Assembly (NCBI RefSeq): GCF_023573145.1
Contig: NZ_CP097635.1
Span: 372,001 to 436,000, forward strand
Direction: 5' to 3'
Length of the DNA stretch: 64,000 nt
Source: Aquincola tertiaricarbonis
GTDB lineage: Bacteria > Pseudomonadota > Gammaproteobacteria > Burkholderiales > Burkholderiaceae_C
The notes under the pieces were generated by a model. The model was not told where the DNA came from. It was given only the letters and a program-made list of their open reading frames with translations, and made no database searches. A program made the translations under genes and the position numbers. Shown piece by piece: positions 37,692 through 47,206 of this stretch (within the stretch, counting starts at the first letter, position 1; every line of letters starts with the position of its first letter).

Positions 37692-39734
37692 ATGACAGCG
37701 ATCCTTGCCACGGGCGGCGGCGCCGCCTCTTCCGCACGACCTGCCGGCGCCGACTCCGGCTTCTTCGCCTATCACGGCATCTGGGCCCCGGGGGTGCGCC
37801 TGTTCCGCGCGCTGCGCTTCAGTGCCAAGGCAGTGATCATCTCGCTGGCCTTCGTGGTGCCGCTGCTCGGCCTGATCGGCTGGCAGCTGATGCACCAGGC
37901 CGATCTGTCGCTGCAGGCGCGCCAGGATTCGACCCGCCAGCACGTCGAGATCGCCCACGGCATCGTCGTCTGGGCGCACGCGCAGGAGACGAGCGGCAGG
38001 ATGGACCGCGCCCAGGCCCAGCAGCTCGCGCGTGGTGCGATCGCCGCGCTGCGCTACGAGGGCAACGAGTACTTCTGGATCAACGACATGCATCCGCGCG
38101 TCGTGATGCACCCGATCAAGCCGGAACTCGACGGCAAGGACGTCTCCGACATGAAGGACCCGAACGGCCTGCCGCTGTTCAAGGCCTTCGTCGCCAAGGT
38201 GCGCGAGAGCGGCAAGGGCTTCGTCGCCTACCAGTGGCCCAAGCCGGGCAGCAGTGCACCGGTGGACAAGATCTCCTACGTGCAGGGCTTCGAGCCCTGG
38301 GGCTGGGTGATCGGCTCGGGCATCTACATCGGCGACCTGCGCGAGGCCACGATGCGCCAGCTGACGATGGACGCCGCCATCGTCGTGGCGGCGCTGCTGC
38401 TGGCCGGCTACCTGTTCCTGAGCTTCTACCGCGTGATGGACGGCGGCCTGAAGGAGACGCGCCGCCACCTGCGCGCGATGACTTCCGGCGACCTCACCAC
38501 CTCGCCTTCGCCCTGGGGCAACGACGAGGCCGCGCAGCTGATGCTCGAGCTGCGCGCGATGCAGGATTCGCTGCGCCAGATGGTGCAGCGCGTGCGCCGC
38601 TCCAGCGACGAGATCGTGCACTCCAGCAGCGAGATCGCCAGCGGCGCGATGGACCTCTCGGCGCGCACCGAGCAGGCCGCCGCCAACCTGGAGGAATCGG
38701 CCGCCTCGATGGAAGAGATCTCCTCGACGGTCAAGAGCAGCTCCGACAACACCACCGAGGCTGCCCGCGTGGCCGGGCACAACGCCGAGCTGGCCGGCGA
38801 GGGCGGCCGCGTGATGCGTGACGTGGTGCAGACCATGGACAGCATCCGCGAGTCGTCGGCGCGCATCGCCGACATCATCGGCACGATCGACGGCATCGCC
38901 TTCCAGACCAACATCCTGGCGCTCAATGCGGCGGTGGAAGCCGCGCGTGCCGGCGAGCAGGGCCGCGGCTTCGCGGTGGTGGCCGGCGAGGTGCGCACGC
39001 TGGCGCAGCGTTCGGCCGGCGCGGCGCGCGAGATCCGTGACCTGATCGGCCGCAGCGTCGAGCAGGTCGAGGCGGGCACCGGCACCGTGCACCGCGCGGG
39101 CACGACGATGGAGGAGATCGTCGCCGCCTCGCAGCGCGTCAGCCAGCTGCTGGCCGAGGTGGCCAACGGCGCGCGCGAGCAGAGCCTGGGCATCGCGCAG
39201 ATCGGCGCGGCCGTGCAGGAGCTCGACCGCATGACGCAGCAGAACGCTGCACTGGTCGAGCAGACCGCCGCCGCCTCCGGCGCGATGAAGAGCCAGGCCG
39301 AGTCGCTGGCCACCGAGGTGGCGCGCTTCCGCCTGCCCGAAGGCGTGCGGCTGGCCGAGCCGGTGCAGCAGGACCGCGTCGACGACTTCGACTTCGATCA
39401 GGCCATCGACGCGCATCGCCAGTGGAAGGTCAGGCTGCGCAAGGCCATCGCCGAACACGCCCAGCTCGACGCCGAGACGATCTGCCGCGACGACCGTTGT
39501 CCGCTGGGCCAGTGGCTGCACGGCGCCGGCGGCCGGCGCTGGGGCAGCCGCCCGACCTTCACCGAGCTGCTGGGCAAGCACGCCGAGTTCCATGCCGCCG
39601 CCGGCGCGGTGGCGCGCAAGATCAACGCCGGCGCCTACGGCGATGCCGAGAGGCTGATCGGCTCCGGCTCCGCGTTCGCCAGCGTCTCCAGCGAGGTGAG
39701 CACCTTGCTCACGCGCGCCAAGCGCGGGCTCTGA
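37692..39734 (+). CDS. methyl-accepting chemotaxis protein with sCache and zinc-binding (CZB) domains
   Basis: A 680-aa chemoreceptor. Membrane helix 1 is at residues about 45-65, followed by a periplasmic single-Cache domain ([40 protein letters not shown]). Membrane helix 2 is at about 220-240, then HAMP and the long MCP signalling coiled coil with tip [20 protein letters not shown]. The C-terminus is a CZB domain ([30 protein letters not shown]) that binds zinc through His/Cys and tunes signalling. It looks intact and of chromosomal type, carried in the IS91 array. Confidence 0.92.
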   Translation: MTAILATGGGAASSARPAGADSGFFAYHGIWAPGVRLFRALRFSAKAVIISLAFVVPLLGLIGWQLMHQADLSLQARQDSTRQHVEIAHGIVVWAHAQETSGRMDRAQAQQLARGAIAALRYEGNEYFWINDMHPRVVMHPIKPELDGKDVSDMKDPNGLPLFKAFVAKVRESGKGFVAYQWPKPGSSAPVDKISYVQGFEPWGWVIGSGIYIGDLREATMRQLTMDAAIVVAALLLAGYLFLSFYRVMDGGLKETRRHLRAMTSGDLTTSPSPWGNDEAAQLMLELRAMQDSLRQMVQRVRRSSDEIVHSSSEIASGAMDLSARTEQAAANLEESAASMEEISSTVKSSSDNTTEAARVAGHNAELAGEGGRVMRDVVQTMDSIRESSARIADIIGTIDGIAFQTNILALNAAVEAARAGEQGRGFAVVAGEVRTLAQRSAGAAREIRDLIGRSVEQVEAGTGTVHRAGTTMEEIVAASQRVSQLLAEVANGAREQSLGIAQIGAAVQELDRMTQQNAALVEQTAAASGAMKSQAESLATEVARFRLPEGVRLAEPVQQDRVDDFDFDQAIDAHRQWKVRLRKAIAEHAQLDAETICRDDRCPLGQWLHGAGGRRWGSRPTFTELLGKHAEFHAAAGAVARKINAGAYGDAERLIGSGSAFASVSSEVSTLLTRAKRGL

Positions 39735-39753
39735 GTCCGCTCGGCGGTTATCG

Positions 39754-39774
39754 GCCCTCCGCCAGGAGGGCTTT
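39754..39774 (+). terminator. hairpin after the chemoreceptor gene
   Basis: GCCCTCC (39754-39760), loop GCCA, GGAGGGC (39765-39771), then only three T. It stands 20 bases after the MCP stop. A weak intrinsic terminator. Confidence 0.5.
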
Positions 39775-39888
39775 GCCCTGTGTCAATCCGCCGCGGATGG
39801 GGCACCATGCGGGCTGTCTTTTCATCCAGGTCAAAGGTGCGCGGGGGCCGCAGGGCTACCGTGCGCCCTCGCACCGGAGACAGCACCC

Positions 39889-41562
39889 ATGCAAGAGACC
39901 CGCCAAGGCGCCGACGCGCCGCACACCCAGCACAACCTGCCCGCCCAGCCGATCAGCGAAGAGGTGCTGATCGAGAAGTACGCCAAGGGCGACGAGCGCA
40001 GCATCGCCGCCGTGCACGCCCGCGTGGCGCGCGCCCTGGCCCAGGCCGAGCCCGTCGAGCAGCGCAAGCAGTGGGAAGAACGTTTTGCCGCCGCGCTCGA
40101 CGCCGGCTTCGTGCCCGCCGGGCGCATCCAGTCGGCCGCCGGCACCGAGCTCTCGGCCACGCTGATCAACTGCTTCGTGCAGCCGGTGGGCGATTCGATC
40201 GCCCACGTCGACGACGGCCATCCCGGCATCTACACCGCGCTGACCGAGGCCGCCGAGACCATGCGCCGCGGCGGCGGCGTGGGCTACGACTTCTCGCGCA
40301 TCCGCCCGCGCGGCGCCTGGGTGGGCAGCACGCAGAGCTCGGCTTCCGGCCCGGTGAGCTACATGCGCGTGTTCGACCGCAGCTGCGAGACGGTGGAGAG
40401 CGCCGGCGCGCGCCGCGGCGCGCAGATGGGCGTGCTGCGCTGCGACCACCCCGACGTGGAGGAGTTCATCCACGCCAAGGACGGCGGCGACCTGAAGAAC
40501 TTCAACATCTCGGTGGGCGTGACCGACGCCTTCATGGACGCCGTGCAGGCCGATGCCGACTTCGAGCTGGTGCACCGCGCCGAGCCCGGCGTGGCGCAGA
40601 AGGCGGCCGGGGCCTACCAGAAGGCCGAGCCCGGCGGCCATGGCCTGTGGGTCTACCGCAAGATCCGCGCGCGCGACCTGTGGGAACAGATCATGCGCTC
40701 CACCTACGACCACGCCGAGCCTGGCGTGCTCTTCCTCGACCACATCAACCGCGACAACAACCTGTCGTACTGCGAGACGATCGCCAGCACCAACCCCTGC
40801 GCGGAACAGCCGCTGCCGCCCTACGGCTGCTGCTGCCTCGGCTCGATCGACCTGACGCGCTTCGTGCGGGATCCCTTCGAGCCGAACGCCGCGTTCGACG
40901 AGGCGGCTTTCGCCAAGGTGGCCAAGGTCGCCACGCGCATGCTCGACAACGTGCTCGACGTGACCGTCTGGCCCTTGCCGCAGCAGCAGCAGGAAGCGCG
41001 CAACAAGCGCCGCGTGGGGCTGGGCTTCACCGGCCTGGGCGACGCGCTGGTGATGTTGAACCTGCGCTACGACACCCCCGAGGCGCGCGCGATGGCGCGG
41101 CGCATCAGCGAGGTGATGCGCGACGCCGCCTACGAGGCCTCGAGCGACCTGGCGCGCGAGCGCGGCTCGTTCCCGCTGTTCAATGCCGACCTGTACCTCA
41201 GCGGCAGCACCTTCGCCTCGCGCCTGCCGCAGCCGCTGAAGGACCGCATCCGTGCCCACGGCCTGCGCAATTCGCACCTGCTGTCGATCGCGCCCACCGG
41301 CACCATCAGCCTCGCGTTCGCCGACAACGCCAGCAACGGCATCGAACCCGCCTTCAGCTGGACGTACAACCGCAAGAAGCGCATGCCCGACGGCAGCTTC
41401 AAGGAATATGCGGTGGAAGACCACGCCTGGCGCCTGTACCGCCACCTCAAGGGCGAGAAGGCGCCGCTGACGAACGCCTTCGTCACCGCGCTGGAGATGA
41501 GCGCCAAGGCGCACGAGGCGATGGTGGCCGCGGTGGCGCCGTGCATCGACACCGGCGCATAG
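39889..41562 (+). pseudogene. nrdJ: adenosylcobalamin-dependent ribonucleotide reductase NrdJ, 3'-truncated by IS91 copy 2
   Basis: The first about 555 residues of a class II ribonucleotide reductase. Visible are the ATP-type N-terminus, [16 protein letters not shown] with the first active-site Cys, the loop [20 protein letters not shown] with the radical Cys and Glu, and [20 protein letters not shown]. At ACIDT (AVAPCIDT) it runs into GGCGCATAG, the IS91 end, and stops. Relatives of this type are roughly 950 residues, so the C-terminal redox Cys tail is missing and turnover would fail. A captured chromosomal fragment. Confidence 0.85.
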
Positions 41563-42739
41563 GAATTTCAAACGGTCTGGTCTGTGAAAAGCCTGGAAAG
41601 CCCGACTCAGCCCTGGGTGGGCAGCCGATGCCTGCCTGGATGGCTTGGAACTGGCGCCTGAGCCGTTGCCTTGTCTGGATTCGGCCCGCCCTGACGGCTC
41701 GCCTCGCGCTCGTTGGGCCTTGATCTCGGGGTTGACCCTGTGTTTTCCGCCATCCAGTCCGCACGCGGGCGCAGCGCCACCGGCCACTGGCGCCAGGCTG
41801 CGCAGCCCTTTGTGATGTGTACGGTGTCCGGGACGGTCGACGCGGCTCAGGCGGCTTCAGTCTTGCCGCGCCTCGCGCGCTCGGCCTCTGGGCGGCGGCT
41901 GCGGATCCAGTCCCAGGTGGGTCAGGATCTTCTCGATCACCGGTCGCTCCAGGATGGCCGCGATGATCTTGAGCTCCCCGGCGCCGCAGTTGGGGCAGTG
42001 CTGCATGTCGATGTCGAACACGCGCTTGAGTAGCCGCGCCCAAGCAATTCGGTGCGGTCGGTCCGGCCGGTCCGGGTTAGTCTCGGTCTGGACCACGCAT
42101 TCGCTGGCGGCAACGGCTGCGGTGGCCCGTTCCTCCACCTCGGGCCCTTGCGGCACCACCAGGGACCGCAGCTTGGCGTTGGGCGCCAGCACGCCGTGGA
42201 ACCTGATGAGATGCAGACGCGGCCGGGGAACCAGCGCCGCAAGCCGCTGCATGAACTCCAGCGGGCTCAAGACCAGATGCGTCGTGCCGTCGCGCCACGG
42301 TGTCTTCAGCTTCAGCTCGACCTGCCCGGCGGCATTGACCTGCACCCGTTCGTCGGAAAGCGCCGGGCGGGTGATGTAGCGGCACAGCTGTTCCAGCCGC
42401 TTGCGGTCATGGGCTTCGACCCGCACCGCGGCGTGCAGGCTGAATCCGTCGATGTCGGCGCACAGCGGCTGGCGGGCCGAGTCCTCGCGCGGCATCGCGC
42501 CTCTCAGGGTCAGCACCTTCTGCCCGGCGCGCGGCCCGAAGGCGATTCGGTAGGTGATGGCCGCGGCCTGCAGCGGCCGCAGCGTGCGCGCCTCCTCGCC
42601 GTCGGCATCCGGCTCGGCCAGGTAGGTCTGGCCCATGTCTTCGACCAGCACGCCCCGGCGCGTGAGCATCTTCATCAGCCGGGCGATGACGGTCTGCAGC
42701 AGCGCGTGCAATTCGTCGTCGGTGGGCGCATCCGCCTCA
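41554..42739 (-). mobile_element. IS91-family element, copy 2, lacking the transposase 5' half
   Basis: Starts at the same base as the other copies (GGCGCATAGGAATTTC) inside nrdJ and ends at GCATCCGCCTCA (42739), where it breaks into a LysR gene. A few point differences from copies 1 and 3 near 42250-42275 show it is not a recent identical copy. Confidence 0.85.
41857..42739 (-). pseudogene. tnpA: IS91-family transposase, C-terminal part only (copy 2)
   Basis: About 294 codons matching the C-terminal 60 percent of the full transposase at 48598, with the catalytic Tyr (YITRPAL). The HUH histidines and zinc fingers are missing, so it is inactive. The break point supplies the stop codon of the adjacent lysR fragment. 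Confidence 0.88.
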
Positions 42740-43480
42740 GCGCATCATCACCGTGGGCACGAGGCCGACTCCCACGCCGCGCAGCATCGCGTCGATCAGC
42801 ATCAGGCTGTTGTCCGCGCGGAAGCTGCCATGCACCTCCACCGTGTGGCTGGCGCCCCCGGGGCCGCTGAACTGCCAGCGCGTGGCGTCGGCGCCGAGCG
42901 TGTAGGCCAGGCCGTTGTGCGTCGCCAGCGCCGAGGGGTGATCGGGCTTGCCGTGGCGCCGCCAGTAATCCGGGGCCGCTGCCACCGCGCGCTGCAGCAC
43001 CATCAGCGGCACGGCCACGAGCGACGAGTCCTCGAGCTGCGCCTGCCCCCGCAGCGCCACGTCCACCCCGTCGCGCACGAGGTCCACAGGGCGGTCCGAC
43101 AGCCTCAGCTCCAGCTCGATGCCCGGGTGGGCCGACTGGAACGCGTGGAGATGGTCCTTCATGAAGGACAGCGTCAGCGAGACCGGTACCGCCAGCACCA
43201 GCCGGCCGCTGAGCTCGCCGTGCGCAGCACGCAGGGCGCCGAGCGTGCGCTCGGTGTCGTCGAGCACGCGCCGGCAGTAGGCGTAGAAGCGTTCGCCGGC
43301 TTCGGTGAGCTGCATGCGCCGCGTGGTGCGCGCGAGCAGGCGGCTGCCGGTCCACTCCTCCAGCTGCTGGATGGTCTTGGTGACCATCGATGGCGAGTGA
43401 TCGAGATCGCGCGCCGCGGCGGCGAAGCCGCCGGTCTCGACGACGCGGCAGAAGCATTGAAAGGCCTGGTGACGGTCCAT
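42737..43480 (-). pseudogene. LysR-family regulator, 3'-truncated by IS91 copy 2
   Basis: 247 residues with a complete HTH (FCRVVETGGFAAAARDLDHS, MVTKTIQQLEEWTGSRLL) and most of the effector domain (GRLVLAVPVSLTLSFMKDHL), ending at LVPTVMMR with a stop formed by the IS sequence. About 50 C-terminal residues are missing compared with relatives of about 300. It is downstream of ptxD on the same strand, but nothing ties it to phosphite. A MerR-type promoter lies 80 bases before its start. Confidence 0.75.
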
Positions 43481-43559
43481 TCCGGCATCTCCACAGAAGA
43501 GGTTCGACGCTGCCGCAGCGGCCGCGCCGCCGCAAGCCCGCGTCGGGATCAGGGTCGGC

Positions 43560-43591
43560 AGTCTTGACCTTCACACGATGTCAAGGTCAAG
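43560..43591 (-). promoter_or_regulatory. MerR-family-type promoter/operator upstream of the lysR fragment
   Basis: On the minus strand -35 TTGACC (43590-43585), a 19-bp spacer and -10 AAGACT (43565-43560). CTTGACCTT and AAGGTCAAG (43563-43571 and 43583-43591) are perfect inverted 9-mers. The long spacer with this dyad is typical of CueR/CadR-like control. It lies in the gap between ptxD and the lysR fragment. Confidence 0.55.
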
Positions 43592-43643
43592 AGTCCACCC
43601 TGCCACGATTCATTCCATGGAGGCCCTCTTCCCGGCAGGACCG

Positions 43644-44609
43644 TCACGCCGGCGTCGCCAGATCGGCCACGGCGCGGCCGGCGAGTGCCGCGAGCAGGTT
43701 GTCGGCCGCGCGCTGCTCGATGGCCAGGCGCACCTCGCGCACCGCCGAGCCGAGATGCGGCGTGAACACCGTTCGGGGATGCCGCAGCAGCGCCTCGGGA
43801 ATGGCGCTCGGGCGATCGGGCAGGTTCCAGTCTTCCATCTCGAAGACATCGGCGGCATAGGCGCCGAGGAGATCGCTCTGCAAGGCGGCGAGCACGGCGC
43901 GCTCGTCGACGACCGAACCGCGGCCGACGTTGACCAGCAGCTGGCCCGGGCGCGCAGCGGCGAGCGCCATTTCGTCGATCAGGTGGCGCGATGCCTCGGT
44001 GAGTGGCACGGCCAGCAGCACGTAGTGCGCGCGCTGCAAGGCATCGCGCAGGCCGACCGCACGCGTGCGCGCATCGCGGTGCTGCGGGTCCACGCCGAGG
44101 ATCTCCGCGCAACCGAAGCCCTGCAGCCGGTCGACGATGGCACGCCCGACCGCGCCGAGGCCCACTACCGCCACGGTGGACCCATGCAGGCCGGTGCCGT
44201 AGAGCGCCGGGCGCCAGCCGGCATAGCCGGCCCGCACGCGCCGATCGCCCTCGAGCACATGCCGCCCCGCGGCGATCGCCAGGCCGATGGCCAGCTCGGC
44301 GGTGGGCTCGGTGAGCAGATCCGGCACGAAGCTCACTTGCACGCCGGCACGCTCGCAGGCAGCGAGGTCGAAGTTGTCGAAGCCCTTCAATGCACAGGCC
44401 ACCGTGCGCAGGCGCGGCGCCTGGGCCAGTACCGCCGCGTCGATGCGGTCGGTCATGAAGGCCATCCAGGCATCGGCCTCACGCAGGTGGCCGGCCAGCT
44501 GCTCGGCGCTCCACGGCTCGGGGCCCGGGTTCATCACCACCTCGCCGGCGGTCTGCAGGCGCATCAGCACCTCGGCATGGATGGGCTGGCTGATGACGAT
44601 GCGGTGCAC
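43644..44609 (-). CDS. ptxD: phosphite dehydrogenase PtxD
   Basis: A 321-aa D-2-hydroxyacid dehydrogenase-fold enzyme that oxidises phosphite to phosphate with NAD. Long segments are those of known PtxD (CALKGFDNFDLAACERAGV, FVPDLLTEPTAELAIGLAIA, YAADVFEMEDWNLPDRPSAI). The phosphite-site residues are present: Lys75, Arg230, Glu259, His285 (equivalents of Lys76, Arg237, Glu266, His292), plus a Rossmann GLGAVG at 150-155. An Asp after the second beta strand suggests NAD preference. The GTG at 44609 was chosen because AAGGAG lies 7 bases before it. Last gene of the ptx operon. Confidence 0.93.
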   Translation of the reverse strand: MHRIVISQPIHAEVLMRLQTAGEVVMNPGPEPWSAEQLAGHLREADAWMAFMTDRIDAAVLAQAPRLRTVACALKGFDNFDLAACERAGVQVSFVPDLLTEPTAELAIGLAIAAGRHVLEGDRRVRAGYAGWRPALYGTGLHGSTVAVVGLGAVGRAIVDRLQGFGCAEILGVDPQHRDARTRAVGLRDALQRAHYVLLAVPLTEASRHLIDEMALAAARPGQLLVNVGRGSVVDERAVLAALQSDLLGAYAADVFEMEDWNLPDRPSAIPEALLRHPRTVFTPHLGSAVREVRLAIEQRAADNLLAALAGRAVADLATPA

Positions 44610-44623
44610 GCGATCGCTCCTTG

Positions 44624-45430
44624 TCACTTCAATCGGCGGCGCAGCGCCGCACCCAGCCCGTCGACGACGAGCACGCAGGCCAGTACCGACAGCAGGATGG
44701 CCGAGACCTCGTCGTACTTGATCAGCCGCAGCGCTGCCATCAGCTCGAAGCCGATGCCCCCCGCACCGACGATGCCGAGCACGGCCGAGGCGCGGAAGTG
44801 GTACTCCCAGCGGTAGATGGTGATGTCGGCCAGCTGCGGCAGCACCTGCGGCAGCACCGCATGCGTGATCACCTGCAGGCGGCTGGCGCCCGCGGCCGTG
44901 GCGGCCTCCAGCGGCTTGGCGTCGACGTGCTCGATCGCCTCGGCATAGAACTTGGCCACCATGCCGGTGGAGTGCAGCGCCAGCGCCAGCACGCCGGGCA
45001 GCGCGCCGAAGCCGACCGCCGCCACGAAGATGATGCCGAGGATGATCTCGGGCACCGAGCGGAAGGCCGCCATCATCGTGCGCGCGACCCGCAGCACGGC
45101 CGGATGCGGTGTGGTGTTGGGCGAGGCCAGCAACGCCAGCGGCAGCGAGACGATCACCGTCAGCGCGGTCCCGGCGACCGACATCGCCAGCGTGTCCAGC
45201 AGCGGCTTGAGCCAGCTCTGCCAGCGCGCGAAGTTGGGCGGCACCATCTCCGAGCCGAGTTGCATCAGCGCCGGCAGGCCATCGGCAAAACGCTCCGCAT
45301 CGAAGAAGCCGGTGGCGGCCAGCGCCAGCACCGAGGCGGCGAGCAGCAGCGCCGCACCGGCCAGCGTGCGGCGGCGGCGCCGGCCGTCCTCGGCCAGCAG
45401 CGCCTGCATCGTGGCACTGGCACCCGTCAC
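44624..45430 (-). CDS. ptxC: PtxC, phosphite ABC transporter permease
   Basis: A 268-aa inner-membrane permease of the PhnE/PtxC type with six helices. It has the EAA loop that docks the ATPase (EAATAAGASRLQVITHAVLP) and the family segment RWEYHFRASAVLGIVGAGGI. Its GTG start overlaps the ptxB stop (GTGA), and ptxD begins 14 bases after its stop, so the four genes form one transcript. With PtxB and PtxA it imports phosphite. Confidence 0.9.
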   Translation of the reverse strand: MTGASATMQALLAEDGRRRRRTLAGAALLLAASVLALAATGFFDAERFADGLPALMQLGSEMVPPNFARWQSWLKPLLDTLAMSVAGTALTVIVSLPLALLASPNTTPHPAVLRVARTMMAAFRSVPEIILGIIFVAAVGFGALPGVLALALHSTGMVAKFYAEAIEHVDAKPLEAATAAGASRLQVITHAVLPQVLPQLADITIYRWEYHFRASAVLGIVGAGGIGFELMAALRLIKYDEVSAILLSVLACVLVVDGLGAALRRRLK

Positions 45431-46305
45431 TTCATGCTCCCGAGATCAAGCTTGAGCACGCTGGCGGTGTCGCGCAGCACGTCGTAGGCCTCGTCGGTGG
45501 TCGGCGCGAAGGCCTCGACGCGGAAGGCCTTGAGCACCTCCTTGTCCTTCATCGTCAGGAAGGCGTCGCGGATGCGCCGCTTCAACTCCGGCGCGAGGTT
45601 GCCCTGCATGACGATCGGATAGTTCGGGATCGGCGCCGAGAGATCGAGCTCGACGACCCGGCTGGCGTCGATGGTGCCGCGCTTGACCAGGTTGTCGAGG
45701 ATGGGCTTGGAGAGTGCGCCGGCCGGCACCTGCCCGGCCTGCACCGCGCGGGCCACCGCGTCGTGGGTGCCGAGGTGCACCACGCGGTAGTCGCGCTCGC
45801 CGTCGAGCTTCGCCTTCTTCAGCAGGTGCGCGCGCGGCGCGAGGTGGCTGGAGGTCGACGCCTGGTCGCCGAAGCCGAAGGCCTTGCCGCGGATGTCGTC
45901 GAGCGACTTGACCGGGCCGCCGGCGGTGGCGATCAGCACCGACTGATAGGTGGGCGACCCGCGCTCGACCCCCACCGCGAAGGGCTCGATGGCCGGCGCC
46001 TTGGACTTCGCCAGCACGTAGGAGAACGGGCCGAAGTAGGCCACCTCGATGCGGCCGAAGCGCATCGCCTCGATCATCGACGAGTAGTCGGTGGTGACCA
46101 CCAGCTCGATGTCCTTCTTCAGCGTCTGCTCGAGATAGACCTTCAGCGGCTGCGCGTTCTGGATCAGGCTCGAAGCGTTCTCGTCGGGCAGCAGCGCGAC
46201 ACGCAACCGCGCCGGGTCGCGGCCCTGGGCCTGTGCGAACTCCGGCAGGGTGGTGACGAGCGCGCTCAGAGCGACAGCGGCAAGGGCGAGACGGCGGCGG
46301 AACAT
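45427..46305 (-). CDS. ptxB: PtxB, periplasmic phosphite-binding protein
   Basis: A 292-aa PhnD-family binding protein with a signal peptide (LALAAVALSALVTTLPEFAQ, cleavage near AQA). The family phosphonate/phosphite pocket segments are LLPDENASSLIQNAQPLKVY, TTDYSSMIEAMRFGRIEVAY followed by FGPFSYV, and GDQASTSSHLAPRAHLLKKA. AGGAG precedes the ATG at 46305. The gene overlaps ptxA by 40 bases. It gives the transporter its specificity. Confidence 0.9.
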   Translation of the reverse strand: MFRRRLALAAVALSALVTTLPEFAQAQGRDPARLRVALLPDENASSLIQNAQPLKVYLEQTLKKDIELVVTTDYSSMIEAMRFGRIEVAYFGPFSYVLAKSKAPAIEPFAVGVERGSPTYQSVLIATAGGPVKSLDDIRGKAFGFGDQASTSSHLAPRAHLLKKAKLDGERDYRVVHLGTHDAVARAVQAGQVPAGALSKPILDNLVKRGTIDASRVVELDLSAPIPNYPIVMQGNLAPELKRRIRDAFLTMKDKEVLKAFRVEAFAPTTDEAYDVLRDTASVLKLDLGSMK

Positions 46306-47114
46306 GGCAACTCCTGGTTGGATACCTCGGGGGCGGCGCGCTGCGGTGCAGGCGCGCCATAGAGCTCGGCCTCGCGCTGCGCGGTGAGCGCCTCGGGCGG
46401 GCCATCGAAGACGACACGGCCGCCGCGCAGGCCGACGATGCGATCGGCATAACGGCGTGCCAGGCCCACCTGGTGCAGGCTGACCACGGCGGTGAGCCGA
46501 TCGCCCTTGCAGATCCGGTGCAGCAGGCTCATCACGCTCTCGGCGGTGGCCGGGTCGAGACTGGCCACCGGTTCGTCGGCCAGCAGCAGCGTGGGCGACT
46601 GCACCAGCGCACGCGCGATGCCCACGCGCTGCTGCTGACCGCCGGAGAGCGTGTCCGCACGCGCCAGCGCCTTGTCGAGCAGGCCGACACGATCCAGCCC
46701 TTCCAGCGCGCGGATCTGGTCGCTGCGGCTCCACGGCCACAGCGTGCGCAGCGGGTGGTGCTGCGCGAGGCAGCCCATCAGCACGTTGGCCAGCACGGTC
46801 TGGCGGCCGATCAGATGGTGCTGCTGGAAGACCATGCCGCAGCGACGGCGGTGTTCACGCAGATGACGCGACGTCAGCACGCCGCCGGGCACGTTGTTCG
46901 CACGCACCTCGCCCGCGGTCGGGCGCACAAGCCCGTTCAGACAGCGCAGCAGCGTGGACTTGCCCGCGCCCGAGGCGCCGAGCAGCACGAGGAACTCGCC
47001 CGGGGCCACGTCGAGCCGGGTCGGCGCGAGCGCCTGCACGCCGCCGGGGTAGGCCACGCGCACGTCGCGCAGTTGCATCAGCCAGTCGGCATGCGATGAA
47101 GGAAGCGGCGTCAT
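46266..47114 (-). CDS. ptxA: PtxA, phosphite ABC transporter ATPase
   Basis: A 282-aa PhnC/PtxA-type ABC ATPase: Walker A LGASGAGKST, Q-loop VFQQHHLIGRQTVLANVLMG, signature LSGGQQQRVGIARAL, Walker B LLLADEPVASLDP, switch His in VVSLHQVGLA. The 30-residue C-terminal tail overlaps ptxB. First gene of the operon, divergent from the LysR gene at 47207. An ATG at 47078 is an alternative start; neither has a strong RBS. Confidence 0.92.
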   Translation of the reverse strand: MTPLPSSHADWLMQLRDVRVAYPGGVQALAPTRLDVAPGEFLVLLGASGAGKSTLLRCLNGLVRPTAGEVRANNVPGGVLTSRHLREHRRRCGMVFQQHHLIGRQTVLANVLMGCLAQHHPLRTLWPWSRSDQIRALEGLDRVGLLDKALARADTLSGGQQQRVGIARALVQSPTLLLADEPVASLDPATAESVMSLLHRICKGDRLTAVVSLHQVGLARRYADRIVGLRGGRVVFDGPPEALTAQREAELYGAPAPQRAAPEVSNQELPCSAAVSPLPLSL

Positions 47115-47140
47115 GGGCCCGGAGTCTGTGCAGCTTCTGT

Positions 47141-47154
47141 GTCATCACGGTGAC
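47141..47154. promoter_or_regulatory. possible LysR site in the ptxA-ptxE gap
   Basis: GTCA-TCACGG-TGAC: 4-bp inverted arms in the 92-base divergent gap, 27 bases before ptxA and 52 before the LysR gene. It fits the short dyads (T-N11-A class) bound by LysR proteins, but the arms are short. Confidence 0.4.
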
Positions 47155-47206
47155 GTTTTCGTCCGAACAATGCGGGGTCTTCATCGACGCCATCTATGGA
47201 TCGCCC

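Noticed and set aside
39775..39888. Possible cobalamin riboswitch before nrdJ
   Set aside because: The gap is only about 110 bases and I could not see a B12-box-like core; the promoter side ends at the MCP gene.
39780..41723. Long open frames on both strands over nrdJ
   Set aside because: Low-complexity Arg/Ala/His-rich translations; the nrdJ frame alone carries enzyme motifs.
34900..42739. Composite transposon formed by IS91 copies 1 and 2
   Set aside because: IS91 elements do not make classical composite transposons, and both copies lack one end; one-ended capture explains the layout better.
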